64,000 nucleotides of DNA from Beijerinckiaceae bacterium RH AL1. Its GTDB lineage: Bacteria > Pseudomonadota > Alphaproteobacteria > Rhizobiales > Beijerinckiaceae. Location: NCBI GenBank assembly GCA_901457705.2, contig LR590083.2:854501-918500 (forward strand). Reading direction: 5' to 3'. The notes under the pieces were generated by a model. The model was not told the DNA's origin, made no database searches, and saw nothing but the letters and a program-made list of their open reading frames with translations. Shown here in pieces: positions 42,996-52,166 of this stretch; position 1 is the stretch's first letter, and every line of letters begins with the position of its first letter. Made by a program: the position numbers and the translations under genes.

Positions 42996-43068
42996 CGGCG
43001 CCCGGCGGCCGGAAATGGTCTCGATATCGCCGGCCTCGGCCCCGGCATGACGGCGCGGGCGAATTGCT

Positions 43069-43088
43069 CTAAGCGAGCGCTCGTTTAG
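43069..43088. promoter_or_regulatory. 20-bp palindrome upstream of the APC permease, operator-like
   Basis: CTAAGCGAGCGCTCGTTTAG is symmetric at 9 of 10 paired positions and ends 15 bases before the permease start. No T-run follows, so it is not a terminator of the esterase gene. The form resembles TetR-family operators, but no regulator lies next to it; a trans-acting one is assumed. Confidence 0.45.
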
Positions 43089-43103
43089 CGCCAGAGTCGC
43101 CCG

Positions 43104-44720
43104 ATGTCCGTGTCCGACAGCCCGCTCGCTCGCGCGTCCCTTTCGACGCCGCGCATCGTCTTCCTCGTCGTGGCCGCGGCGGCGCCACTCGCGTCGCTCG
43201 TCGGCAACCTGCCGATCGCGCTGGCGCGCGGCAACGGCGCGGCGACGCCGGTGGCCTTCGCGATCGCCGGCGCGATCCTGCTCTGCTTCTCCGTAGGCTA
43301 CGCGGCGATGAGCCGGCGGATCGTCTCGACGCGCGCCTTCTACACCTACATCACCGAGGGCCTCGGCACGTCCGCCGGCATCGGCTCGGCCTATGTGGCG
43401 CTCGTCGCCTATGTCGCCTTCACCTTCGGGCTCGCGGTCTCGTTCGGCTACTTCACCTCGATCGTGCTCGGGCAGGCGGGCGTGCCCTTGCCGTGGACCG
43501 CGCTTGCCGCGCTGGGCCTCGTGCTCGTCGCCGTGCTCGGCTACCGGTCGATCGATGTCTCGTCCCTCGTCCTCGGCGCGCTGATGCTCGGCGAGGTGGC
43601 GATCCTCGCGATCTTCGATGCGATGGTGCTCGCCGCCAAGGGCCCGACGCTGGCGCTGCCGGCGCAGGCCTGGTCGCCGGCGCTCGCCTTCACGCCGGGG
43701 CTCGGCGTCGGCCTGATGGTCGCCTTCACCTGCTTCATCGGCTTCGAATCCGCCGCGCTCTACGGCGAGGAGGCGCAGGATCCCAAGCGCTCGATCCCGA
43801 TCGCCACCTACACGGCGGTGATCTCGATCGCGATCTTTTACCTCTTCACGGCCTGGGTGGTCGTAGGCGCGGTGCTGCCCGAAGATGTCGTGGCGCGGGC
43901 GGCCAAGGAGAACGGCGAGCTCCTGTTCAACGTCTTCACCCGCTACGGCGGCGAGGTCCTCACCGACATCATGGGCGTGTTCCTCTGCCTGTCGATCCTC
44001 GCGACCTATCTCGCGATCCACAACGCCGCCTCGCGCTACATCTTTGCGCTCGGGCGGGAATGGCTGCTGCCGCCGTGGTTCGGCGAGGCGAACCCGCGCT
44101 CGGGGGCGCCGTCGCGCGCGAGCCTCACCGTCACCGCGCTGACGGCGGTCGCGATGCTGCCCATCGCGCTCTCCGGCCTCGATCCCTACAAGGCCGGCAT
44201 GCCGGTGCTGATCGGCTTCGGCTCGTTCGGCATCATCTTCCTGCAGGCCTTCGCGGCGATCGCCATCCTCGTCTACCTGCGGCGCCAGAACCGCAGCGGC
44301 GCCGGCGAGCCGGCCTGGGTGATGGCGGCGACCTGGGTCGGCGCCGCGGGCCTCGTCGTCGCCACCCTCTTCGTGGCGATCCATTTCGACCTCCTGGCGA
44401 CGAGCGAGGCCGGCTGGGTGTCGCTGCTGCCGCTCGCCTTCCCGGCGATCGTCGCGCCGATCCTCGCCTTCGGCGTCTGGACCACCACCATCCGGCCGAA
44501 GGAGATCGTCCTGCCGGATACGCCGCCGGTGACGTCGAGCTTGGCGCCCGAACTCCCCGTCAGCGGCGGCGACGCCGGACCCTGGGTCGTCCGTTACACC
44601 GACACGCTCGGCCGCGAGCGCGCGAGCGAGCCGAAGCCGACGCTCGAGGCCGCGCGGCGCGAAGCGCTCCGCCTGCAGGACAGCCGCGGCGCGAAGATTT
44701 TGGAGATCGCGGCGCTCTAG
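43104..44720 (+). CDS. APC-superfamily amino acid/amine permease
   Basis: A 538-aa protein with 12 predicted helices. It has the APC start RIVFLVVAAAAPLASLVGNLPIAL, the conserved loop GFESAALYGEEAQDPKRSIP and the helix FLCLSILATYLAIHNAASRY. After the last helix, residues about 475-538 form a soluble tail (PWVVRYTDTLGRERASEPKP, then a helix) that most relatives lack. It likely imports an amino acid or polyamine by proton symport. The substrate is not determined. Expression may be controlled by the palindrome in front. Confidence 0.85.
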   Translation: MSVSDSPLARASLSTPRIVFLVVAAAAPLASLVGNLPIALARGNGAATPVAFAIAGAILLCFSVGYAAMSRRIVSTRAFYTYITEGLGTSAGIGSAYVALVAYVAFTFGLAVSFGYFTSIVLGQAGVPLPWTALAALGLVLVAVLGYRSIDVSSLVLGALMLGEVAILAIFDAMVLAAKGPTLALPAQAWSPALAFTPGLGVGLMVAFTCFIGFESAALYGEEAQDPKRSIPIATYTAVISIAIFYLFTAWVVVGAVLPEDVVARAAKENGELLFNVFTRYGGEVLTDIMGVFLCLSILATYLAIHNAASRYIFALGREWLLPPWFGEANPRSGAPSRASLTVTALTAVAMLPIALSGLDPYKAGMPVLIGFGSFGIIFLQAFAAIAILVYLRRQNRSGAGEPAWVMAATWVGAAGLVVATLFVAIHFDLLATSEAGWVSLLPLAFPAIVAPILAFGVWTTTIRPKEIVLPDTPPVTSSLAPELPVSGGDAGPWVVRYTDTLGRERASEPKPTLEAARREALRLQDSRGAKILEIAAL

Positions 44721-44734
44721 CTCCCGCGAGGCTC

Positions 44735-45703
44735 CTACGGCAGCTCCGACGTGTCGGCCGGCGTGACGCCGTTCAGCTCGTGGCGGTGGATCGCGAGCTT
44801 GCGATAGACGGATTTTCGGGCGCGGTTGATGGCGCCGAGCGGCATGTGCGCGACGAGGCCGTGCCAGGGCGAGTAGGCGATGTCCTCGGCGAGCGCGGCG
44901 CGCGGCTCGACGGCCTGGGCGGCGATCTCGAGGCGCGCCAGCCAGACGCGCCGCGCGCCGGCCTGCGACCAGGCGACCGTCGGGTCGTCGACGGGCTGGC
45001 GCTGCGGGTCGGTCTGCACGTCGACGCCGAAATCGAAGACGAACGGCGCCTCGGCGAGATCGCGCCGGAGCGCCTCGGCCAGCCCGTCGGGGCCGTCGAG
45101 CGGGCGCGCCGTGCGCGTCGAAGCGGGCTGCGCGACCCACTTCACCGGCGTCTTGTCGATCGAGCAGGGCACCGCGCCGAAGTAGCTCTGGGTCAGCGGT
45201 GAGGTCGGCGTGCGGCTGGCGAAGCGCTTCGCCCGCAGCGCGAGCGGCAGGTGCAGGACCAGCCACAGGCGCGAGGCGATCTCGTCCCACAGGCTCGGGT
45301 TCGGCTGCATCAGGCGCTGGTTCAGGCCGACATAGAGATCAAGGTCGCCGGTGAAGAAGGTCTCGCTGTCGACCAGGATGAAGTCCTGCGCGCTCTGCGT
45401 CTCCTGGCCTTTGAGCAGCTTGGTGCCTGGCACGTCGAGCAGCTTGATCGCCATGCCGTGCGCGTCTGCGTTGCGATCGTCGGACTGGCGGCCGTTGGAG
45501 AAGCGGATTTTCGCGGGATAGCTCGCGACGGTGGCGAACACGCCGCCCCTCAGATCGGCGGGGATGTCGTCGCGGACCGTGAAGGTCGCAGCGACGCAGC
45601 CGTGGTGCTTGGCGTGCTGCGCGCGCCGCGCCGCGCCGGGCTGCGACGGCGCCGCCGCCTCGTTGACCTCTTCGATGGCCTCGAAGGCCGCGCTTTCTTC
45701 CAA
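44735..45703 (-). CDS. Catalase-fold heme protein (short, SrpA-like)
   Basis: A 322-aa protein of the catalase superfamily, shorter than true catalases. Near residue 33 KHHGCVAATFTV holds the putative distal His. SNGRQSDDRNADAHGMAIKL follows, then the middle domain SAQDFILVDSETF and VGLNQRLMQ. The C-terminal region SPWHGLVAHMPLGAINRARK resembles the heme-proximal part of the family. It may be a peroxidase or alkyl-hydroperoxide-reactive protein. No signal peptide is visible. It stands alone between the permease and bamD. Confidence 0.78.
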   Translation of the reverse strand: MEESAAFEAIEEVNEAAAPSQPGAARRAQHAKHHGCVAATFTVRDDIPADLRGGVFATVASYPAKIRFSNGRQSDDRNADAHGMAIKLLDVPGTKLLKGQETQSAQDFILVDSETFFTGDLDLYVGLNQRLMQPNPSLWDEIASRLWLVLHLPLALRAKRFASRTPTSPLTQSYFGAVPCSIDKTPVKWVAQPASTRTARPLDGPDGLAEALRRDLAEAPFVFDFGVDVQTDPQRQPVDDPTVAWSQAGARRVWLARLEIAAQAVEPRAALAEDIAYSPWHGLVAHMPLGAINRARKSVYRKLAIHRHELNGVTPADTSELP

Positions 45704-45804
45704 CGTCGTGCCTCGTCCGGCTGCGACGTCAGGTTGTGCTTGGCCCCGATCGCGTCATCAAAATCGACTTTATGATCGGGGAGGGATGATCGGGAGCGGA
45801 GGGC

Positions 45805-46701
45805 TCAGCCGATCTTGGCGCCCTTGAAGACCTTCGAGATCCAGGAGCCCTTGTCCTCGTTCGGCCGCAGGCCGCCGCTGCTCTGCAGCTTGGCGTAGGC
45901 CTCCTTGTACCAGGGCGAGTCCGGATAGTTGTGGCCGAGCACCGCGGCGGCGGTCTGCGCCTCCTGCGGCAGGCCCATCGCGAGATAGGCTTCCGTCAGG
46001 CGCTCCAGCGCCTCCTCGACCTGGCGGGTCGTCTGGTACTTCGCGAGCACGACGCGGAAGCGGTTGATCGCGCCTGTGTAGTTGCCCTGCTTCAGGTACC
46101 AGCGGCCGACCTCCAGCTCCTTGCCGGCGAGCTGGTCGCGGGCGATGCCCATCTTGTAGCGGGCGTCCGCCGCGTACTCGGAGTTCGGGTACTTGGTGAC
46201 GATCTCGTTGAACGCGTTGGCGGCGTTCTCGGCCTGCACGAGGTCGTGGTTGATGTCGGGGATCTGGTCGTAATAGGCCATCGCCTCGAGGTAGGTGACG
46301 TAGGCCGAGTCCGGCGAGTTCGGATAGAGCCCGAGGTAGCGCTTGGCCGAGCCGATGGCGTCCGTGTAGCTCTTGTTCTCGTACTGGGCGTAGGTCGTCA
46401 TGATGAGACCTTTGCGCTGATACTGCGAGTACGGGTAGGCCTTCTCGAGCGTCGAGAACACCTTGGCCGACGTCTCGAAGTCGCGCTCCTGCATGTCCTT
46501 GATGCCCTTCGCGTAGAGCTTGCTCGGCGGCGGGTCGTTGATCGGCTTCGGCGCGTATTTCTCGTCCTTCCACCAGTTCATCGGATTGATGGAATCGAGG
46601 AAGTCGGCGCGTGCCGCGACGGAGGGCAGGAACGCCGCGAGGGCGATCGCCGCGCAGAGCGAGCGCGTCACGACGGGGCGACGGGCGAGAGGCAGGGACA
46701 T
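45805..46701 (-). CDS. bamD: Outer membrane assembly factor BamD (ComL)
   Basis: A 298-aa protein of five TPR-like units (KLYAKGIKDMQERDFETSAK, YPYSQYQRKGLIMTTY, YPNSEYAADARYKMG, FRVVLAKYQTTRQVEEALE), the standard BamD layout. It supports insertion of beta-barrel proteins. The N-terminus has a signal sequence with a possible cleavage site AARA-D. The expected lipobox Cys at the cleavage site is missing; the only Cys is in the early part (TRSLCAAIAL). It lies after ftsZ, as usual in alphaproteobacteria, but behind a strong terminator, so it needs its own promoter. The usual recN and lpxC neighbours are absent. Confidence 0.88.
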   Translation of the reverse strand: MSLPLARRPVVTRSLCAAIALAAFLPSVAARADFLDSINPMNWWKDEKYAPKPINDPPPSKLYAKGIKDMQERDFETSAKVFSTLEKAYPYSQYQRKGLIMTTYAQYENKSYTDAIGSAKRYLGLYPNSPDSAYVTYLEAMAYYDQIPDINHDLVQAENAANAFNEIVTKYPNSEYAADARYKMGIARDQLAGKELEVGRWYLKQGNYTGAINRFRVVLAKYQTTRQVEEALERLTEAYLAMGLPQEAQTAAAVLGHNYPDSPWYKEAYAKLQSSGGLRPNEDKGSWISKVFKGAKIG

Positions 46702-46853
46702 GTGGGTCTCGTGTGGGCCGGGGCGGACAAATGCCGCGACATTCGCGAACTCAAGTGGTCGGCGGAGCGGGCGGCAATAATGTGGCGCGGCCCGGGCGGT
46801 GGTAAATAAATCGTGTGGGTGGCGCAGGCGCGACACACCCTGCCACAGGCTTT

Positions 46854-46887
46854 CTGAAAACAGCAACGGCGCCCGAAGGCGCCGTTG
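46854..46887 (-). terminator. Rho-independent terminator after ftsZ
   Basis: On the minus strand a perfect 10-bp stem CAACGGCGCC/GGCGCCGTTG with TTCG tetraloop is followed by CTGTTTTC. It lies 31 bases after the ftsZ stop and should end the dcw transcript. Confidence 0.85.
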
Positions 46888-46917
46888 TCAGGCTTGAGCG
46901 GATGGTGCGGCGAAAAA

Positions 46918-48657
46918 TCAGCTCGTCTGGCGGCGCAGGAACGCCGGGATCTCGAGCTGGTCGTCCTCGCTCTGGCGCGGGGGCGCCGCGAGGCGGCCGT
47001 GCGCGTCGAGGCCATGCTGGGCCGGCCGCTGCGGGATCGGCGGCAGGGCGGCCATCGGCGCCGCGGGGCGCTTGCCGGCATAGTCGGCGTGCACCGGGCT
47101 CGGCGCCGCCGGGCGCTGCTGCGAGACCGGCTGGCCCTGGTAGTTGAGCTGCGGCATCGGCCGCTGGTCGACGGGGGCCGTCGCGCCTTCCTCGCGGCTC
47201 ATGCCGAAGGCGGCGAGCCGCTCGAGGAGCGTGCGGCGCTTGACGTCGGAGCCGTCGCTGCTGGCGGCGTACTGCTGGCGGATCTGATCCTGGACCGGGC
47301 GCGGCAGGTCGCCGATCTGCGGCATGCGCTGCGAGCGCAGGACCGGGCCTTCGGGCGCCGGCGGGATGTAGGGCTCGGCGTCGTAGCGCTCCGGCTCGCG
47401 CTGGGCCGCGCGCGGCGGCTCGGCGAAGGCGGGCGCCGGCTGCGGCGCGATCGGCTGCAGCTGCACGCCGGAGGTCGGGGCCGGCGCGGGCGCGTAATGC
47501 TGCGCGACCGGCGCCGGGGCGTAGTGCTGCGGGGCCGGGGCGGCCGCGACCGGCGCGGGGGCCGGCTCCTGGTAGACGGGCTGCGGGATCGCGGTCGAGA
47601 GCTCGACGCGGCGGCTCTCGGACTGGGCCCGCAGGCGGGCGGCGGCGTCGGCGACACGCGCCTCGGCGGCCTGCAGGTCGCGGTTGTCGAGCGCCTTGTC
47701 GATGCCGGTGGCGACGACCGAGACGCGGACGATGCCGTCGAGCGACTCGTCGAAGGTGGCGCCGAGGATGATGTTGGCGTCCTCGTCGACCTCCTGGCGG
47801 ATGCGGCTCGCCGCCTCGTCCACCTCGTAGAGGGTGAGGTCGTTGCCGCCGGTGATCGAGATCAGGAGGCCGCGGGCGCCCTTCATCGAGACTTCGTCGA
47901 GCAGCGGGTTGGCGATCGCCGCCTCGGCGGCGAGGATCGCGCGCTTCTCGCCCGACGCCTCGCCGGTGCCCATCATCGCCTTGCCCATGTCGCGCATGAT
48001 CGCGCGGACGTCGGCGAAGTCGAGGTTGATGAGGCCTTCCTTGACCATGAGGTCGGTGATGCAGGCGACGCCCGAGTAGAGCACCTGGTCGGCCATCGAG
48101 AAGGCGTCGGCGAACGTCGTCTTCTCGTTGGCGATGCGGAACAGGTTCTGGTTCGGGATGGTGATCAGCGTGTCGACCGACTTCTGCAGCTCGCCGATGC
48201 CGCCGTCGGCCGTGCGCATGCGCTTCTGGCCTTCGAACTGGAACGGCTTGGTGACGACGCCGACGGTGAGGATGCCCATCTCGCGCGCGCAGCGGGCGAT
48301 GACGGGGGCCGCGCCGGTGCCGGTGCCGCCGCCCATGCCGGCTGTGACGAACACCATGTGGGCGCCCGCGAGGTAGTCGCGGATCTCCTCGATCGCCTCC
48401 TCGGCGGCCGCGCGGCCGATCTCGGGATGCGAGCCGGCGCCGAGGCCCTCGGTCACCTGCAGGCCCATCTGGATGACCCGCTCGGCCTTCGACGAGGCGA
48501 GCGCCTGGGCGTCGGTGTTGGCGACGATGAAGTCGACGCCGATGAGGCCCGACACGATCATGTTGTTGACCGCGTTGCCGCCGGCGCCGCCGACGCCGCA
48601 CACCATGATGCGGGGCTTCAGTTCACGGAGTTCCGGTGCCTTCAGGTTGATCGTCAT
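46918..48657 (-). CDS. ftsZ: Cell division GTPase FtsZ
   Basis: A 579-aa tubulin homologue that forms the division ring. The GTP-binding signature [13 protein letters not shown] is near residue 105, with [14 protein letters not shown] at the start and the catalytic T7 loop [11 protein letters not shown]. The core ends near residue 320. A long Pro/Ala/Gln-rich linker (about 230 residues) follows, as often in Hyphomicrobiales, then the conserved tail [11 protein letters not shown] for FtsA and other partners. ATG 48657; it is followed by a strong terminator. Confidence 0.97.
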   Translation of the reverse strand: MTINLKAPELRELKPRIMVCGVGGAGGNAVNNMIVSGLIGVDFIVANTDAQALASSKAERVIQMGLQVTEGLGAGSHPEIGRAAAEEAIEEIRDYLAGAHMVFVTAGMGGGTGTGAAPVIARCAREMGILTVGVVTKPFQFEGQKRMRTADGGIGELQKSVDTLITIPNQNLFRIANEKTTFADAFSMADQVLYSGVACITDLMVKEGLINLDFADVRAIMRDMGKAMMGTGEASGEKRAILAAEAAIANPLLDEVSMKGARGLLISITGGNDLTLYEVDEAASRIRQEVDEDANIILGATFDESLDGIVRVSVVATGIDKALDNRDLQAAEARVADAAARLRAQSESRRVELSTAIPQPVYQEPAPAPVAAAPAPQHYAPAPVAQHYAPAPAPTSGVQLQPIAPQPAPAFAEPPRAAQREPERYDAEPYIPPAPEGPVLRSQRMPQIGDLPRPVQDQIRQQYAASSDGSDVKRRTLLERLAAFGMSREEGATAPVDQRPMPQLNYQGQPVSQQRPAAPSPVHADYAGKRPAAPMAALPPIPQRPAQHGLDAHGRLAAPPRQSEDDQLEIPAFLRRQTS

Positions 48658-48765
48658 CGCATGGCCTCTTGCGTATGGGAGCGCCGGAGCGCCGTTGTTT
48701 GATTACAAACTGATTTGTCCCGGTTTGGGAATGGCCGCCGCGCCATATCCTTCGACCGTGACATC

Positions 48766-50076
48766 TCAGAAACTATCCATCAGCCAGCGACCGACGCGGC
48801 TGATGTAATTGTCGTTCGTCGCCTCTCGCACCTTCGCCCCGACGGGGCGGAAATGCTCGACTCCGGCGACCTGCGGGTAGATGAGCAGGCCGACCGCCGC
48901 CGAAAATCCCGGGCCCTTGGCCGATTCCGGCAGGCCCTGGATGCCGAGCGGGCGCCCGACGCGGACCTGGCCCGAGATGATGCGCTTCGCCGTCTCCGGC
49001 AGCCCGGCGAGCTGGCTGGCGCCGCCGGTGAGCACGATGCGGCGGCCGGAATGCGAGGGCAGGCCGGCGGCCTTGAGGCGATCGCGCACCAGCTCGAGGA
49101 TCTCCTCGACGCGCGGCTTGATGATGCGGGTGAGCTGCGACTTCGGAATGTGCGTGGCGTGGTCGCCGTCGTCGCCGACCTGCGTGACGGCGATCGTCTC
49201 GCGATCGTCGGAGGCCGAGCCGAGGCAGGAGCCGTGCAGCGTCTTCAGCCGCTCGGCATCGGCGAGCGGCACGTTGAGGCCGCGCGCGAGGTCCATGGTG
49301 ACGTGGCGGCCGCCGACGGCGAAGGCGTCGATGTGCGTGAGGTTGCCGCCGGCGAAGAGGCCGACGGAGGTGGTGCCGCCGCCGATGTCGATCAGCGCGG
49401 TGCCGAGCTCGGCCTCGTCGTCGACGAGCGCGGAAAGCCCGGAGGCGTAGGGGGTCGCCACGACCGCCTCGATCGCCAGATGGCAGCGCTCGACGGCGAG
49501 CATGAGGTTGCGGGCCGCGACGGAGTCGGCGGAGACGACGTGCATCGCGGCGCCGAGCTCGTCGCCGACGAGGCCGCGCGGATCGCGGATGTCGCCGGCG
49601 GCGCCGAGCGTGAAGCCCATCGGCAGCGAGTGCAGCGCGCTGCGGCCCTCGGGCACCGAGGCGTGGCAGGCCTCGAGCACGCGGTGGACCTCGGAATCGG
49701 ACACGGCGTGGCCGCCGACCGCGATCTTGGCGTCGAAGAACTGCGAGGTAAGCCGGCCGCCGGTCATGCCGACGATGACGCTCTGGACCTGGACGCCCGC
49801 CATGCGTTCGGCCGCATCGACCGCGAGGCGGATCGCGCCTTCCGCGGCTTCCATGTCGACGACGGTGCCCGACTTGATGCCGCGCGAGCGCTGGTGGCCG
49901 ATGCCGAGGATGCGGCAGCGATGCGTGCGGCCGCGCAGCATCTCCGACGGCTCGATCGGCTGCAGGCGCGCGATGAGGCAGACGATCTTCGAGGTGCCGA
50001 CGTCGAGCACCGAGAGGATCGCGCTCCGGCGCGCGGACAGAGCACGCATGCGCGGCGGCAACAACGCCGAACTCAT
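48766..50076 (-). CDS. ftsA: Cell division protein FtsA
   Basis: A 436-aa actin-like protein that anchors FtsZ to the membrane. Landmarks are VLDVGTSKIVCLIAR (phosphate 1), IDIGGGTTSVGLF (phosphate 2), IVLTGGASQLAGL (adenosine) and the inserted 1C domain (GFTLGAAGDIRDPRGLVG). The C-terminal amphipathic helix is ISRVGRWLMDSF. The start overlaps the ftsQ stop by 4 bases. The 108-bp gap to ftsZ holds no gene. Confidence 0.96.
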   Translation of the reverse strand: MSSALLPPRMRALSARRSAILSVLDVGTSKIVCLIARLQPIEPSEMLRGRTHRCRILGIGHQRSRGIKSGTVVDMEAAEGAIRLAVDAAERMAGVQVQSVIVGMTGGRLTSQFFDAKIAVGGHAVSDSEVHRVLEACHASVPEGRSALHSLPMGFTLGAAGDIRDPRGLVGDELGAAMHVVSADSVAARNLMLAVERCHLAIEAVVATPYASGLSALVDDEAELGTALIDIGGGTTSVGLFAGGNLTHIDAFAVGGRHVTMDLARGLNVPLADAERLKTLHGSCLGSASDDRETIAVTQVGDDGDHATHIPKSQLTRIIKPRVEEILELVRDRLKAAGLPSHSGRRIVLTGGASQLAGLPETAKRIISGQVRVGRPLGIQGLPESAKGPGFSAAVGLLIYPQVAGVEHFRPVGAKVREATNDNYISRVGRWLMDSF

Positions 50077-51065
50077 GTCTGAGCGCCTTTCTTCTTGGGC
50101 TTCTTGGCAAGCGCCTCGAGCCGCGCCGCCGCGGCATCGGCGGAGAGGCGGGCGACGACTCGGTCGGGCATGCGCAGGTCGAGCGAGACGATGTCCTTCT
50201 CGAGGATCAGGCCGTCGTGCTCGAGGCCCGCGAGATGGGCGATCGCCGCGCCGGGGTTCTCCTCGGGCAGCGCCACCTCGATGCCGTTGTCCATCTTGAG
50301 CGTCCAGCGGCGCCCGGAGACGTACATGCCGGCGCGGATGCGGTCGCGCAGCTCGCCGGCGTCGGCCAGGATCGCGACGTAGCTCGCGATCTGCGCGTTG
50401 GCGCCGTCGCCGACGACGAGCGGCAGCTTCTCGAAGCGCGCATCGTGCATGTCGTCGATCGGCGTGCCGTCCTTGGCGACGAGCTGCACCACGCCGTCCT
50501 TCTGCCAGAGCGCGAAAGGCTTGCGCTCCTCGATCTCGATCAGGAGGCGGTTCGGGTAGAGCTTGGTGACGCTGGCTTCCTTGATCAGCGGGATCGCCTT
50601 CAGCCTTGCGCGCAGCGCGGCGACGTCGAGCAGCAGCAGCGAGTTGCGCGGGCGCACGCCGGCGATGCCGAGGATCTCGCTCTGCGACAGCTCCTGCGCG
50701 CCGGCGATCGACACCGTCTTGATGTCGAAGCCGATCGTGCGGGCGATGATGTCGGGGATCGTGCCCTGGCTCTCGACAAAGTCGCGATACTGGCCGCCCT
50801 GGACGGCGCCGAGCAGCAGGCTGCCGGCGAAGAGGCCGACGACGAGCGTCGAGCCGAGGTAGCGGGTGTGGACGAGCTGCTCGAGGCGCCAGCGCAGGCG
50901 ATGGTGGCGCGGCAGGCCGCGACGGGGCAGGTGAGGCGCCGCTTGCGGCTGGGTCGGGAAGGCGAAGGGATCGACGGCGCCGGCGTAGGCGAACGAGGGC
51001 GACGGCGCGAGCTTGGCGCCGAGCACTTCGCCTAGCGATCTAAGGAGGCGTCCTCCACGATCCAT
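50073..51065 (-). CDS. ftsQ: Cell division protein FtsQ
   Basis: A 330-aa protein from ATG 51065 (MDRGGRLLRS). It has a cytoplasmic tail of about 90 residues, one membrane helix (TLVVGLFAGSLLLGAV), a POTRA domain (IKTVSIAGAQELSQSEILGI) and the FtsQ beta domain. FtsQ links FtsB/FtsL to FtsA-FtsZ. The start overlaps ddl by 34 bases. A longer frame to 51227 is a shadow of ddl. The C-terminus is Lys-rich (KKPKKKGAQT). Confidence 0.93.
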   Translation of the reverse strand: MDRGGRLLRSLGEVLGAKLAPSPSFAYAGAVDPFAFPTQPQAAPHLPRRGLPRHHRLRWRLEQLVHTRYLGSTLVVGLFAGSLLLGAVQGGQYRDFVESQGTIPDIIARTIGFDIKTVSIAGAQELSQSEILGIAGVRPRNSLLLLDVAALRARLKAIPLIKEASVTKLYPNRLLIEIEERKPFALWQKDGVVQLVAKDGTPIDDMHDARFEKLPLVVGDGANAQIASYVAILADAGELRDRIRAGMYVSGRRWTLKMDNGIEVALPEENPGAAIAHLAGLEHDGLILEKDIVSLDLRMPDRVVARLSADAAAARLEALAKKPKKKGAQT

Positions 51066-51964
51066 CGCACCAGCTCGCCGAATGAAAGGCCGACGTAGGC
51101 CGCCAACTCGGGCACCAGCGAGGTCTCGGTCATGCCGGGCTGCGTGTTGACCTCCAAGACGACGAGGTCGCCCGTACCTCCGGGGCGATCGTCGTAGCGG
51201 AAATCCGCACGGCTCACGCCACGGCATCCGAGAGCGCGATGCGCCCTTAGAGCGAAGTCTTGTACAGAATGGTAAACATTTTCTTTAAGATTTGCCGGAA
51301 GCACGTGGATCGAGCCGCCTTTCGCATACTTGGCGTGGTAGTCGTACCAGCCCCCGTCCGCGGCGCGTATGTCTATGACATCCAAGGCCTTATCGCCGAT
51401 GACGGCACAGGTCAGCTCGCGCCCGGCGACGAACTTCTCGACGAGCATCATATCTCCGTGCGACCAGTCCGGACGCGTTAACTCCTGCGGGGGGTGCGCG
51501 TGGTCCTCCTTGACGATGAGGATGCCGACCGACGACCCCTCGGAGACCGGCTTGATGACGTAGGGCGGGGCCATCGGGTGGCCCTTGGCGACCTCGAGCC
51601 GGTGCATCGTGACGCCCTCGGCCACCGGGATGCCGGCGGCCTTCATGACGTCCTTGGCGCGGTCCTTCTGCATCGCCAGCGCCGACGAGAGCACGCCGGA
51701 ATGCGTGTAGGGGATCGCCAGCATCTCGAGGATGCCCTGGACGATGCCGTCCTCGCCGAAATTGCCGTGCAGCGCGTTGAAGGCGACGTCCGGCCGCAGC
51801 TCGGCGAGCTTCTGCGAGACGGTGCGGTCGACGTCGATCAGCGTGACCTTGTAGCCCTGGCCCTCTAGCGCCCTGGCGCAGGCGGCGCCGGAGACGAGCG
51901 ACACCTCGCGCTCCGCCGACAGCCCGCCGTAGAGGACGGCGACGTGCTTTCTCAAGGCTGCCAT
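51032..51964 (-). CDS. ddl: D-alanine-D-alanine ligase
   Basis: A 310-aa ATP-grasp enzyme that makes the D-Ala-D-Ala dipeptide for peptidoglycan. Motifs are LYGGLSAEREVSLVSG, ALHGNFGEDGIVQG, VIKPVSEGSSVGI and VLEVNTQPGMTETSL. A stretch of about 120 codons in the 3' half (51150-51480) uses many A/T-ending codons, unlike the rest. This suggests an overlapping control element for ftsQAZ. A palindromic element lies in front of the gene, separating it from murB. Confidence 0.95.
   Translation of the reverse strand: MAALRKHVAVLYGGLSAEREVSLVSGAACARALEGQGYKVTLIDVDRTVSQKLAELRPDVAFNALHGNFGEDGIVQGILEMLAIPYTHSGVLSSALAMQKDRAKDVMKAAGIPVAEGVTMHRLEVAKGHPMAPPYVIKPVSEGSSVGILIVKEDHAHPPQELTRPDWSHGDMMLVEKFVAGRELTCAVIGDKALDVIDIRAADGGWYDYHAKYAKGGSIHVLPANLKENVYHSVQDFALRAHRALGCRGVSRADFRYDDRPGGTGDLVVLEVNTQPGMTETSLVPELAAYVGLSFGELVRWIVEDASLDR
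51255..51300. promoter_or_regulatory. AT-rich segment inside ddl, possible ftsQAZ control region
   Basis: On the minus strand this coding segment reads AATCTTAAAGAAAATGTTTA followed by CCATTCTGTACAAG, a run of A/T-ending codons in a gene that otherwise ends codons in G or C. TTAA/TTTA pairs with 7-8 bases between them recall CtrA-type sites, but no exact TTAA-N7-TTAA is present. A promoter here would drive ftsQ-ftsA-ftsZ. This is inferred. Confidence 0.3.
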
Positions 51965-52001
51965 GGCGTGCCTCCATGTTCGGGCGAGAGGTGCGCACCC
52001 T

Positions 52002-52149
52002 CCTTCTCCCGCCTGCGGGAGAAGGTGGCCCGACGAAGTCGGGTCGGATGAGGGGCGGTGCCGCTTGGGCGACGATCGGGGCTGAGACGGAGAGTCCCCT
52101 CATCCGACCCCGCTTCGCGGGGCCACCTTCTCCCGCAAGCGGGAGAAGG
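52002..52149. repeat. Interspersed palindromic element, copy 3 (murB-ddl gap)
   Basis: Same two-arm structure: the left arm starts CCTTCTCCCGCCTGCGGGAG and ends GTCGGATGAGGGG. The right arm is inverted and ends CTCCCGCAAGCGGGAGAAGG. It fills most of the 202-bp gap between the murB stop and the ddl start. Confidence 0.9.
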
Positions 52150-52166
52150 GAGGGGGGCGGGGCTCG

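Noticed and set aside
41373-45290. 1305-codon open frame on the minus strand
   Set aside because: It is the antisense shadow of the esterase, permease and catalase-like genes in GC-rich DNA and has no domain resemblance.
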